From an uncultured Clostridia bacterium (lineage in GTDB: Bacteria; Bacillota; Clostridia; Christensenellales; CAG-917): a stretch of 39,321 bases of DNA. Where the stretch lies: NCBI GenBank assembly GCA_944372795.1, contig CALWAF010000013.1:1-39321 (forward strand), in the 5' to 3' direction. Shown here one piece after another: positions 25,716 through 33,217 of the stretch (within the stretch, counting starts at the first letter, position 1; each line of letters opens with the position of its first letter). A program made the position numbers and the translations under genes. The notes below the pieces were generated by a model. The model had not been told where the DNA came from. It did no database searches and worked only from the letters and a program-made list of their open reading frames with translations.

Positions 25716-26905
25716 GTTTCTTCGACGGAGAGATGAAGATCCGCGTGTCGGCTGCAAGCGGCACCGAGGCGGTGTTGAAGAGGGAGCTCACTGCGCTCGG
25801 CTACACCCCGGGAGGTGCGGAGCGCGGCAGGGTGGATTTTGAAGGCGGTATGCGCGACGTGGCGCGCGCCAACGTCTTTCTGCGTACGGCGGGAAGGGTG
25901 CGCATAGTCATCGCGGAGTTTCCTGCCCGCACTTTCGACGAGCTTTACGAGGGGATGCGCGCCGTCCGCTGGCGGGACATCCTGCCCGGGGATGCTGCGG
26001 TCGCGGTGAGCGCGAAGAGTTTTTCGGGCAAACTGTTTTCGCTGCGGGACATCCAGAAGATAGCCAAAAAGGCGATCGCGGACGACTACGCCGCGCGCTT
26101 CGGAGGGAGGATGCCCGAGAGCGGGGAAAGATATGACATCGAGGTGAGCATAGCCTCCGACATCGCATCCGTCACTCTCGACACTTCGGGGGTCGGGCTG
26201 CATAAGCGAGGTTATCGCGTGAAACTCGGCGAGGCGCCCATCCGCGAGACGCTGGCGGCAGCCATGCTGCTCCTTTCGGTATGGCGGGCGGACAGACCCT
26301 TCCTCGACCCCTTCTGCGGGTCGGGCACTATCGCGGTGGAGGCGGCGCTCATAGGCACGGACACCGCGCCGGGGCTCCGCAGGGGCTTCGCCTTCGAGAA
26401 GTTCGCTCTCGCTCCGAAGGTCGCGTCCTCGGTGAGGGAAGAGGCAGAGGAGCGGGTGCGCCGCGACGTCAAACTGCGCATAAGAGGCGGGGACATCGAC
26501 CCCGCCGCGATAAAGCTCGCCCGCGAGCACGCGGAGAGAGCGGGGATGGGCGGACACATCCACTTTCAGGTGCAGGATGTCAGGGATATCTCGTCGCGGT
26601 TCGCGCACGGGGTCATCGTCACCAATCCTCCCTACGGCGAGAGGCTGATGAAAAAGGGGGAGCTTGATGGGCTTTACGCCTCGTTCGGGAGGGCGTTTGC
26701 CCGCCTTGACGAGTGGAGCGCATACGTCATCACGTCCTCTCCCTCTTTCGAAAAGAGTTTCGGCAGACGCGCCGACAGGGTGCGCGTGCTTTACAATTCG
26801 GAGCTGGAGTGCAGATTCTACCGTTTTCTGGGGGCGCCTCCCGCGAGGCGGGCTCAAGACGAGGACGTCGCGGGACGCGGCGAAGACGCAAAGGAGGATA
26901 TATGA
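25712..26905 (+). CDS. THUMP-domain class I RNA methyltransferase (RlmL/YpsC type)
   Basis: This is probably a 23S rRNA guanine-N2 methyltransferase. The 397 residues have an N-terminal THUMP/ferredoxin-like part (about 1-165, with the RGYRVKLGEAPIRETLAAA border typical of this family), SAM motif I DPFCGSGT near 199, an acidic motif GGDIDPAAI, and the catalytic NPPYGER near 305 for N-methylation. The short C-terminal tail after YRFLGAPP is charged and not conserved. It overlaps both neighbours by ATGA. Confidence 0.9.
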   Translation: MSFFDGEMKIRVSAASGTEAVLKRELTALGYTPGGAERGRVDFEGGMRDVARANVFLRTAGRVRIVIAEFPARTFDELYEGMRAVRWRDILPGDAAVAVSAKSFSGKLFSLRDIQKIAKKAIADDYAARFGGRMPESGERYDIEVSIASDIASVTLDTSGVGLHKRGYRVKLGEAPIRETLAAAMLLLSVWRADRPFLDPFCGSGTIAVEAALIGTDTAPGLRRGFAFEKFALAPKVASSVREEAEERVRRDVKLRIRGGDIDPAAIKLAREHAERAGMGGHIHFQVQDVRDISSRFAHGVIVTNPPYGERLMKKGELDGLYASFGRAFARLDEWSAYVITSSPSFEKSFGRRADRVRVLYNSELECRFYRFLGAPPARRAQDEDVAGRGEDAKEDI

Positions 26906-27345
26906 GAGCGGTCATACAGCGGACTTTCCGTTCCTCGCTGTCAGTGGACGGCAAGGTGGAGGGAGAGATAAAGAGCGGACTTACGGTGTTCCTCGCCGTA
27001 TGCCGCGGCGACACCGAGGAACAGGCGGACTATTTCGCGCGCAAGCTGGTGCGCCTGCGCGTGTTCCGCGACGATGCGGGCAAGATGAACCGCAGCATAC
27101 TCGAAGCGGGAGGGGAGATCCTTCTGGTGTCGCAGTTCTCGCTTGCGGGAAAACTCGGCAAGGGACACGGCAACCGTCCCGACTTCGGCGGAGCGGAAGA
27201 TCCCGCACGCGCAAAGGAGCTTTATGAGCGCGTCATCGCCAAGGTGCGCGAAGAGGGCGTGACGGTGGCGACGGGGGTGTTCGGCGCGCACATGTTCATC
27301 GAACAGGAGCAGGACGGACCTCTCACTTTCATCTTCGAATGCTGA
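26902..27345 (+). CDS. dtd: D-aminoacyl-tRNA deacylase
   Basis: It removes D-amino acids (and glycine from tRNA-Ala) from mischarged tRNA. The start at 26902 overlaps the methyltransferase stop (ATGA) with GGAGGATAT before it; MRAVIQRT is the standard DTD beginning. The 147 residues include LVSQFSLAGKLGKGHGNRPDF, with the catalytic SQFSL motif, and FGAHMFIEQEQDGPLTF, with the Gly-cis-Pro motif (GP). The length is normal. It ends the three-gene RNA-quality operon. Confidence 0.95.
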   Translation: MRAVIQRTFRSSLSVDGKVEGEIKSGLTVFLAVCRGDTEEQADYFARKLVRLRVFRDDAGKMNRSILEAGGEILLVSQFSLAGKLGKGHGNRPDFGGAEDPARAKELYERVIAKVREEGVTVATGVFGAHMFIEQEQDGPLTFIFEC

Positions 27346-27369
27346 CGGGAGAGCATTAAATCCCGCAAA

Positions 27370-27396
27370 AACGGCGCGGAGTACGTCCGCGCCGTT
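27370..27396 (+). terminator. Hairpin after dtd
   Basis: AACGGCGCGGA (27370-27380) pairs with TCCGCGCCGTT (27386-27396) around GTACG. Its 3' arm runs into the -35 box of the next promoter; the T tract is poor (GACTTATG). Confidence 0.6.
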
Positions 27397-27423
27397 GACT
27401 TATGTTGAAATGTACGGTACAAT
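27395..27423 (+). promoter_or_regulatory. Promoter of the nitroreductase operon
   Basis: TTGACT (27395-27400), 17 bp, TACAAT (27418-27423), 45 bp before the start codon. The -35 box overlaps the 3' arm of the preceding hairpin. Confidence 0.85.
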
Positions 27424-27468
27424 GAGTCAAACCTCGAGGCGTATGCGCGCAGGCGGGGCAGGAGTATT

Positions 27469-28011
27469 ATGGATTTTCTCGAACTGGTCAAAAGGCGCGA
27501 AAGCTGCCGCAATTTCACGGGTGAGCCCGTGGACTCCGCGGCGCTGAAAGAGATTGTGGAAGCGGGCAGACTCGCTCCCTCCGCGTGCAATTCCCAGCCG
27601 TGGAAGTTTTTCGTGGTGGAGAGCGGCGGCGAGCGCATGGAAGAGATGCGCCGCGCGGCACAGATCGCGGGCAACAACAAGTTCGCAGCAAAAGCGTCCG
27701 CTTTCATCGTCGTCTTCCGCGAGAAGCCCAATTACTCCGAGAGAGTGGGACAGGTGCTCTTCGGCAGGGAGTTCTCCGCGATAGACATCGGGCTTGCGGT
27801 GGAGAACATCGTGCTCGCGGCGGCGGAGAAAGGCATCGGGTCGTGCATCCTCGGGATGTTCACCGAAAGCGCCGTCAAGGAGTGCATAGGTCTCGGCAAG
27901 AGAGATAAGCGCAAAGTGGAGCTGGTCATCGCGCTCGGCGTGCCCGTGGCGACGGAGCCGCGTCCCAAAAAGCGCAAGGAAACGTCGGATATCGCCGTCT
28001 TCCTCAAATGA
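27469..28011 (+). CDS. Nitroreductase family protein
   Basis: This FMN-dependent NAD(P)H oxidoreductase fold has 180 residues. MDFLELVKRRESCRNF matches the family's start (the 'RRSxRxF' FMN-phosphate contact). APSACNSQPWKFFVV is the 'PSaxNxQPW' motif, and the dimer-interface and GIGSCILGMF regions follow. The in vivo electron acceptor cannot be predicted. GGCAGGAG precedes the ATG. It is first of an operon; the stop overlaps the phosphatase start by ATGA. Confidence 0.9.
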   Translation: MDFLELVKRRESCRNFTGEPVDSAALKEIVEAGRLAPSACNSQPWKFFVVESGGERMEEMRRAAQIAGNNKFAAKASAFIVVFREKPNYSERVGQVLFGREFSAIDIGLAVENIVLAAAEKGIGSCILGMFTESAVKECIGLGKRDKRKVELVIALGVPVATEPRPKKRKETSDIAVFLK

Positions 28012-28487
28012 GAGGGAGAAAGGATAAGCCCTTTCGGGTGATGTTCGTGTGCTTCGGCAACGTGTGCCGTTCGCCGATGGCGGAGTTCATCTTCCGCGAG
28101 TACGCAGAAAGGTCGGGCGTCGCGGACCTCTTCGAGGTGGCAAGCGCAGCCACGACTTGCGAAGAGGGCAGACCCGTACATCCCGGCACGGCGGAGGTGC
28201 TGCGCTCACACGGCATCGGGCCTCAAAAGCGCACCAGCGTTCTTTTGAGACCGCAGGACGCCGAGCGGTGGGACTTGTTCGTCGGCATGGACGACTACAA
28301 CATAAGAGCAATGCTGCGCATTCTGGGGGAGGATGCTGCGGCGAAGATATGCAAGCTGGGGGATCTTCTTCCCGCGCCGCGCGACATCGCCGACCCGTGG
28401 TATACGGGGGACTTCGAGGCGACTTACCGCGACGTGAGCGAAGGTGTCTCGGCGCTCATTGCAAAACTCATCGGGGAAGAGAAATGA
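28008..28487 (+). CDS. Low-molecular-weight protein tyrosine phosphatase family
   Basis: The CX5R active-site loop VCFGNVCRSPMAE has nucleophile Cys15 and Arg21, and the general-acid aspartate is in DPWYTG near residue 127, so catalysis should be intact. The length (159) is normal; the N-terminus is about ten residues longer than usual. Start 28008 is kept because of the ATGA overlap with the nitroreductase stop. Substrates could be phosphotyrosine proteins; an arsenate-reductase-like role is less likely because there is no matching arsenic context. Confidence 0.9.
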   Translation: MRGRKDKPFRVMFVCFGNVCRSPMAEFIFREYAERSGVADLFEVASAATTCEEGRPVHPGTAEVLRSHGIGPQKRTSVLLRPQDAERWDLFVGMDDYNIRAMLRILGEDAAAKICKLGDLLPAPRDIADPWYTGDFEATYRDVSEGVSALIAKLIGEEK

Positions 28488-28945
28488 AACAGAAGATCAA
28501 CAGGACGGCAAACACCGTTATGGCGGTGGTATGTCTGCTCATCGGGCTGGCGTTGCTCGCGGGCGGGATATATCTTCTCTCCACTGCGGACGGCGACGCC
28601 TTGACTGGCGGCGTACTCGTGGGACTGGGGGCATTCATCGTGGTGCTCTTCGCCTGCACGATGTATCTCATCTTCAACTTCGAGAAGCTGCAGCAGAAGG
28701 CGGAGGAGAAGGCGGCAAGAGAGGCGGAGGCACGCAGAGCCGCAAGACGGCTCGAGGCGGAAAGGCTGCGTGCCGAGCGTATGAGCGCGGCGGAGGCGGC
28801 TGCCCGAGCGGGCGCAGCGTGCGACGTCCGCGACGAGGACGATGAAGACGACCGTCCCTTGTCGGAAGACCGCGCTTTGCCGCCGCCGAAAGAGGATGCG
28901 GACGGCGCAGAAAACGCAGATAACATCAACGAAAACGCGGGTTGA
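28484..28945 (+). CDS. Small membrane protein with coiled-coil and acidic tail
   Basis: The 153 residues have two hydrophobic segments (about 10-33 and 40-65), then a Glu/Ala/Arg-rich coiled coil (66-110) and a very acidic C-terminus (DEDDEDDR and following). The ATG overlaps the phosphatase stop (ATGA). It is not assigned to a named family. Its stop codon lies in the loop of a terminator hairpin. Confidence 0.8.
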   Translation: MKQKINRTANTVMAVVCLLIGLALLAGGIYLLSTADGDALTGGVLVGLGAFIVVLFACTMYLIFNFEKLQQKAEEKAAREAEARRAARRLEAERLRAERMSAAEAAARAGAACDVRDEDDEDDRPLSEDRALPPPKEDADGAENADNINENAG

Positions 28946-28957
28946 ACCCCGCGTTTT
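28932..28957 (+). terminator. Terminator overlapping the end of the small membrane-protein gene
   Basis: AAAACGCGGG (28932-28941) pairs with CCCGCGTTTT (28948-28957); the TGA stop (28943-28945) is in the 6-nt loop. A translating ribosome reaching the stop would cover the stem. Confidence 0.8.
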
Positions 28958-28975
28958 GCAAAATCGGAGAAAAAA

Positions 28976-29677
28976 ATGAACGTCACGGACGAACTGAAAA
29001 AACTTGCCGACGAAAGCTATCGCGACTTTCATCTGCGCCTCATCCCCGGGGTGGACGAGGACAGGGTGCTGGGCGTGCGTGTGCCCGCGGTGAGAGCCCT
29101 TGCGAAGCGCATGACCGATGAGGAAAAACGGGATTTCCTACACAGTCTTCCGCACCGCTTTTACGACGAGGATATGCTGCACTCCGTCATCCTTTCGGGA
29201 GTGCGGGACTTCGACACGGCTGCGGCTGGGGTGCGGGAGTTTCTGCCCTTTGTGGACAATTGGGCAGTGTGCGACGCTCTCGCGCCCAAGGCTTTCGGCA
29301 GGGCGGGGGAGAGCGATCGCGTGCGCGGGTTCGCATATGAGTGCATGGACAGTCCGCATCTCTATACGGCGCGCTTCGGAGTGAATTGCATGAGGATGTA
29401 CTTTCTGGACGAGGCGTTCACCCCCGATGTCACGGAAAGGGTGGCAAAGGTCTCGGGAGGCTATTATCTCGACATGGCGGCGGCGTGGTTCTTCTGCGAC
29501 GCGCTCATCAAGCGCTGGGACGAAACTTTGCCTTATTTCGAGCGCGGAGCCCTTGCACGCGAAGTGCACGTCAAAGCCGTGCGAAAAGCGGCGGAGAGTT
29601 TCCGCGTCCCCGAGGAGCGAAAGCGCCTCCTCCGCGCCCTCACGTGCCCTCCGGTTTTTGATCCCGAGCGGGTTTGA
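28976..29677 (+). CDS. DNA alkylation repair protein, AlkD-like
   Basis: AlkD proteins are HEAT-like repeat glycosylases that remove N3- and N7-alkylated bases. The 233 residues begin MNVTDELKKLADESYRDFH and contain the typical GVRVPAVRALAKRM, PFVDNWAVCDALAPKAF ('VDNWDxCD' motif carrying the catalytic Asp region) and YYLDMAAAWFFCDAL. CGGAGA precedes the start. It lies 30 bp after the previous stop, across a terminator, so it is either transcribed by read-through or weakly from its own promoter. Confidence 0.88.
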   Translation: MNVTDELKKLADESYRDFHLRLIPGVDEDRVLGVRVPAVRALAKRMTDEEKRDFLHSLPHRFYDEDMLHSVILSGVRDFDTAAAGVREFLPFVDNWAVCDALAPKAFGRAGESDRVRGFAYECMDSPHLYTARFGVNCMRMYFLDEAFTPDVTERVAKVSGGYYLDMAAAWFFCDALIKRWDETLPYFERGALAREVHVKAVRKAAESFRVPEERKRLLRALTCPPVFDPERV

Positions 29678-29688
29678 AAAATTTACTA

Positions 29689-29785
29689 TTGAACTATTTT
29701 CGTTTGTGGGGTATAATGGTGTTGACGGAGGGGAGTCTCCGTGCATATCTTGCCCGCGAGAGCGGACGACGGGCGTGCGCCCGTC
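29689..29785 (+). promoter_or_regulatory. Promoter and leader hairpin of the epimerase-like gene
   Basis: TTGAAC (29689-29694), 17 bp, TATAAT (29712-29717). The leader carries GACGGGC-GTGC-GCCCGTC (29768-29785) just ahead of the AAGGAGG site (29791-29797). Confidence 0.85.
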
Positions 29786-29800
29786 ATGATAAGGAGGACC

Positions 29801-30682
29801 ATGAATTACACCATTTCCAACGATCAGATCGAAGTCACCGTCTCCGACGTCGGCGCCGAGCTCATGTCGATCAAATCCCTGAAAGACGGCACGGAGTTCC
29901 TTTGGCAGGGCGACCCGGCGTTCTGGGCGGGCAGAGCCTACAATCTCTTCCCGATATGCGGGAGGCTCGCGGAGGGGAAGTACACTTTCCGCGGCGAGAC
30001 CTACGAGATGAATCTGCACGGCTTCGTGAGGAAGAGCATTTTGGACGCCACAGTGCTCGCGCGTGACAAGATCGACTTCGGTCTGCGCTCCGACGAGCGT
30101 ACGAAGGCGATGTATCCCTTCGATTTCGAGTATCACATCTGCTACTCCCTCGTGGGCAGCACCGTGAAGATGGAGATATCCGTCATCAACCACACCGACA
30201 GCACCATGCCCTTCGCGCTGGGCGGACACCCCGGGTTCAACGTGCCGCTTGCGGGCGCGGGCGCATTCGAGGATTGGAGGCTGGAGTTCTGCCCGGAGTG
30301 CGAACCCGTGCGCGTCGTGTTTTCCGACGCCTGCCTCACCACGGAGGAACGCAAGCCCTTCCCGCTTGAAGACGGCAAGATCCTGCGCCTTCGTCACGAC
30401 CTCTTCGACCACGACGCGGTGGTGCTTGCGGGCACCTCTCACCGCGTGAGCCTGAAGAGCGACCTCTCTCCCCACAGTGTGACGGTGGAAGTGCCCGACG
30501 CGATGAAATATCTGGGCATTTGGCACGCCCCCAAGAAGGAAGCGCCCTATGTCTGCATCGAGCCGTGGACGTCGCTTCCCGCCTATGACGGCAGGGTGGA
30601 CGACCTCGAGACCAAGGAGGATATGTTCGAGCTCTCGCCGCTGGCATCTTACGAGCTCATCTGGACGATCACGGTGGAGTGA
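29801..30682 (+). CDS. Aldose 1-epimerase family protein (LacX-like)
   Basis: This galactose-mutarotase-like beta-sandwich protein interconverts anomers of a sugar or sugar phosphate. The ATG at 29801 is set by AAGGAGG 3 bp upstream; in-frame codons before it lie in the leader. The 293 residues contain FPICGRLAEGKYTFRG, the early His in NLHGFVRK, FALGGHPGFNVPL (second conserved His with the usual 'GxHPxF'), and EPWTSLPAYDG with the catalytic glutamate region. The exact sugar is unknown. It is a single-gene unit closed by a strong terminator. Confidence 0.9.
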   Translation: MNYTISNDQIEVTVSDVGAELMSIKSLKDGTEFLWQGDPAFWAGRAYNLFPICGRLAEGKYTFRGETYEMNLHGFVRKSILDATVLARDKIDFGLRSDERTKAMYPFDFEYHICYSLVGSTVKMEISVINHTDSTMPFALGGHPGFNVPLAGAGAFEDWRLEFCPECEPVRVVFSDACLTTEERKPFPLEDGKILRLRHDLFDHDAVVLAGTSHRVSLKSDLSPHSVTVEVPDAMKYLGIWHAPKKEAPYVCIEPWTSLPAYDGRVDDLETKEDMFELSPLASYELIWTITVE

Positions 30683-30724
30683 AAGTCCGCACGACGAAAA
30701 CCTTCGGATGCCGCAGGCACTCCG

Positions 30725-30765
30725 ATACAGCAAAAACGCCCGTTCATCGGGCGTTTTTGCTGTAT
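30725..30765. terminator. Terminator of the epimerase-like gene
   Basis: ATACAGCAAAAACGCCCG (30725-30742) pairs perfectly with 30748-30765 around TTCAT, an 18-bp stem with an inner U run; it works on either strand. Confidence 0.88.
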
Positions 30766-30804
30766 GCCGGAGCGAGGAAAACGGGGGAGAGAGAAAACTC
30801 TGGA

Positions 30805-31115
30805 ACAACGGGACGGAATTACGCGCCGCTCAGCCAAACTTGCACCGTGGACGAATTTTCGCCCACGCTTGCAAGTCGCGGCGCGCTAAGTGAGTGCCGA
30901 GCAACGCCGTTGATCTAAATAGACACGGGCTTTAATTTGCGAGCGCCGAATTCCTCCGCCCGTGCCGGGTTCTCAGTGAGTACTGTTCGCCGCTCGATTA
31001 TGTCAGTGCGAGACTCAAACTTTTTTTAAGAGGAGGAAAGTAAGTCCCGCATTTTAGGAGGAGTGAAGCCTTTTCGGACACGGGGGAGGAAAGCCCGAAG
31101 GGAAGGAGGGGGGAA
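30805..31115 (-). repeat. Composite repeat copy R5
   Basis: This copy has opposite orientation. The terminal stem-loop is at 30838-30876: ACTTGCA/TGCAAGT outer arms, but inner arms CGTGG...CCACG instead of GCGGGC/GCCCGC. The body includes CTGTTCGCCGCTCGATTATG, TCCCGCATTTTAGGAGGAG and CCCGAAGGGAAGGAGGGG. 31116-31204 shows nothing further. Confidence 0.78.
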
Positions 31116-31204
31116 TAAAGATAACCCTCGGACGAACAGCTTGGTAGTGCGTGCTTGAGCGTGATGAATAGTCCGTCCGAAGCCGTTTTCCCCGCGCGGT
31201 AAAG

Positions 31205-32557
31205 TTAAAATTCAATTCTGAAAGTAGTGCCTTCGCCGAGGACGCTTTTCACGGTGAGTTTCCATCCCGCGCGGTCGCACAGTTTGCGCACCACGGCGAG
31301 CCCCAGCCCGAAGCCGCCGTGTTTGCCGCTGTGGGATTTGTCCACGGTGAAGAAGCGGGCGAAGACGCGCTCCAAGTTGTCCTCCGAGATGCCGATGCCG
31401 GTGTCCGCGACCTCGGCGTAGGGGGATTTTCCGCCCTTGACGGTGACGGTGATGGAGCCATTTTCCTTGTTATATTTGGTGGCGTTTCGGATGAGGTTGC
31501 CGAAGATCTCGGCAAGGCGTTCGGGACGGGTGGGGACGATGACGGGCTCGTCCGCATCCACGGTGAGGGTGATGCCGCGCCCCTCGATGTCCGCGCGCAG
31601 AGACTCCGCCGTTTCTCTTGCCGCGAGTGCGACGTCGCAGTCGAAGCAGGGCAGCTCGTCGTTGTCCAGCTCGTTGAAGTTGATGATGCTGGCGATGAGC
31701 CCCGAGAGCCTGTCCGCCTGCGTCTTGATGATGCGGTAGGCTTTCTTTTTGGTCTCTTCGTCGAGGTCGCCGTGTTCGAGCAGCTCGGCGAAGCCTTTTA
31801 TGCTGGTGAGAGGGGTGTTCATCTCGTGGGAAATGTTGGAGATGAACTCGTTTTTGGACTCCTGCGCCCGTTTCACGCGCTGTTGTTCCTCGTCCACGAG
31901 CTCCATCTGTGCGCGGATCTCCTCGTTCTTGCGGTTGAGGATGTCGGTGATGGGGTAGAGCTCGCGGTATTTGGTGGAAAGAGGCGCCGTCCCGCGCGAC
32001 TGCCTTGCGAGGTCTTCCACGGGTTTTAAGGCGTAGCTGGTGGCAAAGTAGGAGAAGACGAGGCAGACGAAGATGTCCAGCACAAGGAACCACGCGAGGG
32101 TGGGCAGGGTGTCCACGATGGCGTCCCACTGCGTCGAGGTGCGGGTGCCTATGCGCACGAGCCCTTCGCCGTAGCTTCTGCACACATACAGCATATCCTC
32201 TCCCGTGGTGTCGGAGTGGCGCACGGCGGAACCCGTGCCGCCGCGCAGCGCCGCCGCGACCTCCGGACGGTCGGCTCTGGACTCGCCCTCCGTCACGCCG
32301 AAGCTGTCGCCCGTGACGTTGCCCGCCGAGTCGAGGAAGGTGACGCGCACGCCGCCGAGCTCTCCCGCAAGCGCCTCCGCCGACGTCTTGTCCCCCGTGC
32401 CGACGCGCTCTGCGTCCACGGCGTCCAGCTGTGCGGAGAGGATCTCCCTTGTGTTTTCCAAGAGGGATTCGTAGGAGAGCGTCGCACTCACGACGGAGTA
32501 GATGACGAACCCGATCAGGGTGATGACGAGCGTCGCGACGAGGATGCGCTTTCTCAT
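31205..32557 (-). CDS. Sensor histidine kinase (PhoR-like)
   Basis: The 450 residues have TM1 at about 8-28, an extracytoplasmic sensor of about 120 residues, TM2 at about 152-175, and a short HAMP-like linker and coiled coil. The H-box is FISNISHEMNTPL with His244, followed by the N-box NLIRNATKYN (354-363), G1 DTGIGI (385-390) and G2 GGFGLGL (414-420). Its start overlaps the regulator's stop (ATGA). Its place behind a Na+/Pi symporter and a Pho-box-like promoter suggests a phosphate-sensing PhoR role; PhoR assignment is inference because the kinase core alone is not specific. Confidence 0.9.
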   Translation of the reverse strand: MRKRILVATLVITLIGFVIYSVVSATLSYESLLENTREILSAQLDAVDAERVGTGDKTSAEALAGELGGVRVTFLDSAGNVTGDSFGVTEGESRADRPEVAAALRGGTGSAVRHSDTTGEDMLYVCRSYGEGLVRIGTRTSTQWDAIVDTLPTLAWFLVLDIFVCLVFSYFATSYALKPVEDLARQSRGTAPLSTKYRELYPITDILNRKNEEIRAQMELVDEEQQRVKRAQESKNEFISNISHEMNTPLTSIKGFAELLEHGDLDEETKKKAYRIIKTQADRLSGLIASIINFNELDNDELPCFDCDVALAARETAESLRADIEGRGITLTVDADEPVIVPTRPERLAEIFGNLIRNATKYNKENGSITVTVKGGKSPYAEVADTGIGISEDNLERVFARFFTVDKSHSGKHGGFGLGLAVVRKLCDRAGWKLTVKSVLGEGTTFRIEF

Positions 32558-33207
32558 TGCGCTTTGAACTTATAACCCACGCCGAAGACTGTTTCGTAGT
32601 TGAAACCGAGCTTGCGCAGGTGGCTGACGTAATTGTCGATGGTGCGGGTCTCGCCGCCCTCGTAGCCCCAGACGTTGGAGAGCAGCTCGTCTCTCGTCAG
32701 CACTTTGTCGGGGTTTTCGAGGGAATATTGCAGCAGTTTGAATTCCTTGCCCGAGAGGTTCACCTCTTTGCCCGCGAGGGAGACGGTCATTTTTTCGCAG
32801 TCCATGACGACGTCGCCGACGGTGAGCACGGCGGGCTTTTTCTTTATTCTGCGGAAGACGGCGGATATCTTCGCCGAAAACTCGAGGATGCCGAAGGGTT
32901 TTGCGATATAGTCGTCGGCGCCGAGGTTGAGCCCGGTCACCTTGTCCGACTCTTTCCCGAGGGCGGAGAGCATGATGCAGTATACCTCGGGATGCTTGGC
33001 TTTGAGGCGAGTGAGCACGTCCAGCCCGTTGCCGTCGGGCAGCATGATGTCCAGGACGGCGATGGAGGGGAGGGTGTCGCGCACGGCATCCTCGAACGCT
33101 CTCACCGTACCGAAGGTGCGGCATTCCACGTCCCCGAGCTGCAAGGTGCATTTCACGAGGTCGCAGATGCCGTCGTCGTCTTCGAGAAGGTATACACGTT
33201 TGTCCAT
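32554..33207 (-). CDS. OmpR/PhoB-family response regulator
   Basis: The receiver domain has the acidic pair D10/D11, phospho-acceptor D53 in VLDIMLPDGNG, S81 and K103 (DDYIAKPFG). It is followed by a winged-helix DNA-binding domain (about 130-215; EFKLLQYSLENPDKVLTRDELLSNVWG, RTIDNYVSHLRKL, GVGYKF). The 217 residues are close to family length. It lies 10 bp after the symporter gene and is the partner of the kinase that follows. The tandem 11-bp repeats upstream of the operon are of the type bound by PhoP/PhoB dimers. Confidence 0.93.
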   Translation of the reverse strand: MDKRVYLLEDDDGICDLVKCTLQLGDVECRTFGTVRAFEDAVRDTLPSIAVLDIMLPDGNGLDVLTRLKAKHPEVYCIMLSALGKESDKVTGLNLGADDYIAKPFGILEFSAKISAVFRRIKKKPAVLTVGDVVMDCEKMTVSLAGKEVNLSGKEFKLLQYSLENPDKVLTRDELLSNVWGYEGGETRTIDNYVSHLRKLGFNYETVFGVGYKFKAQ

Positions 33208-33217
33208 AAAAACTCCG

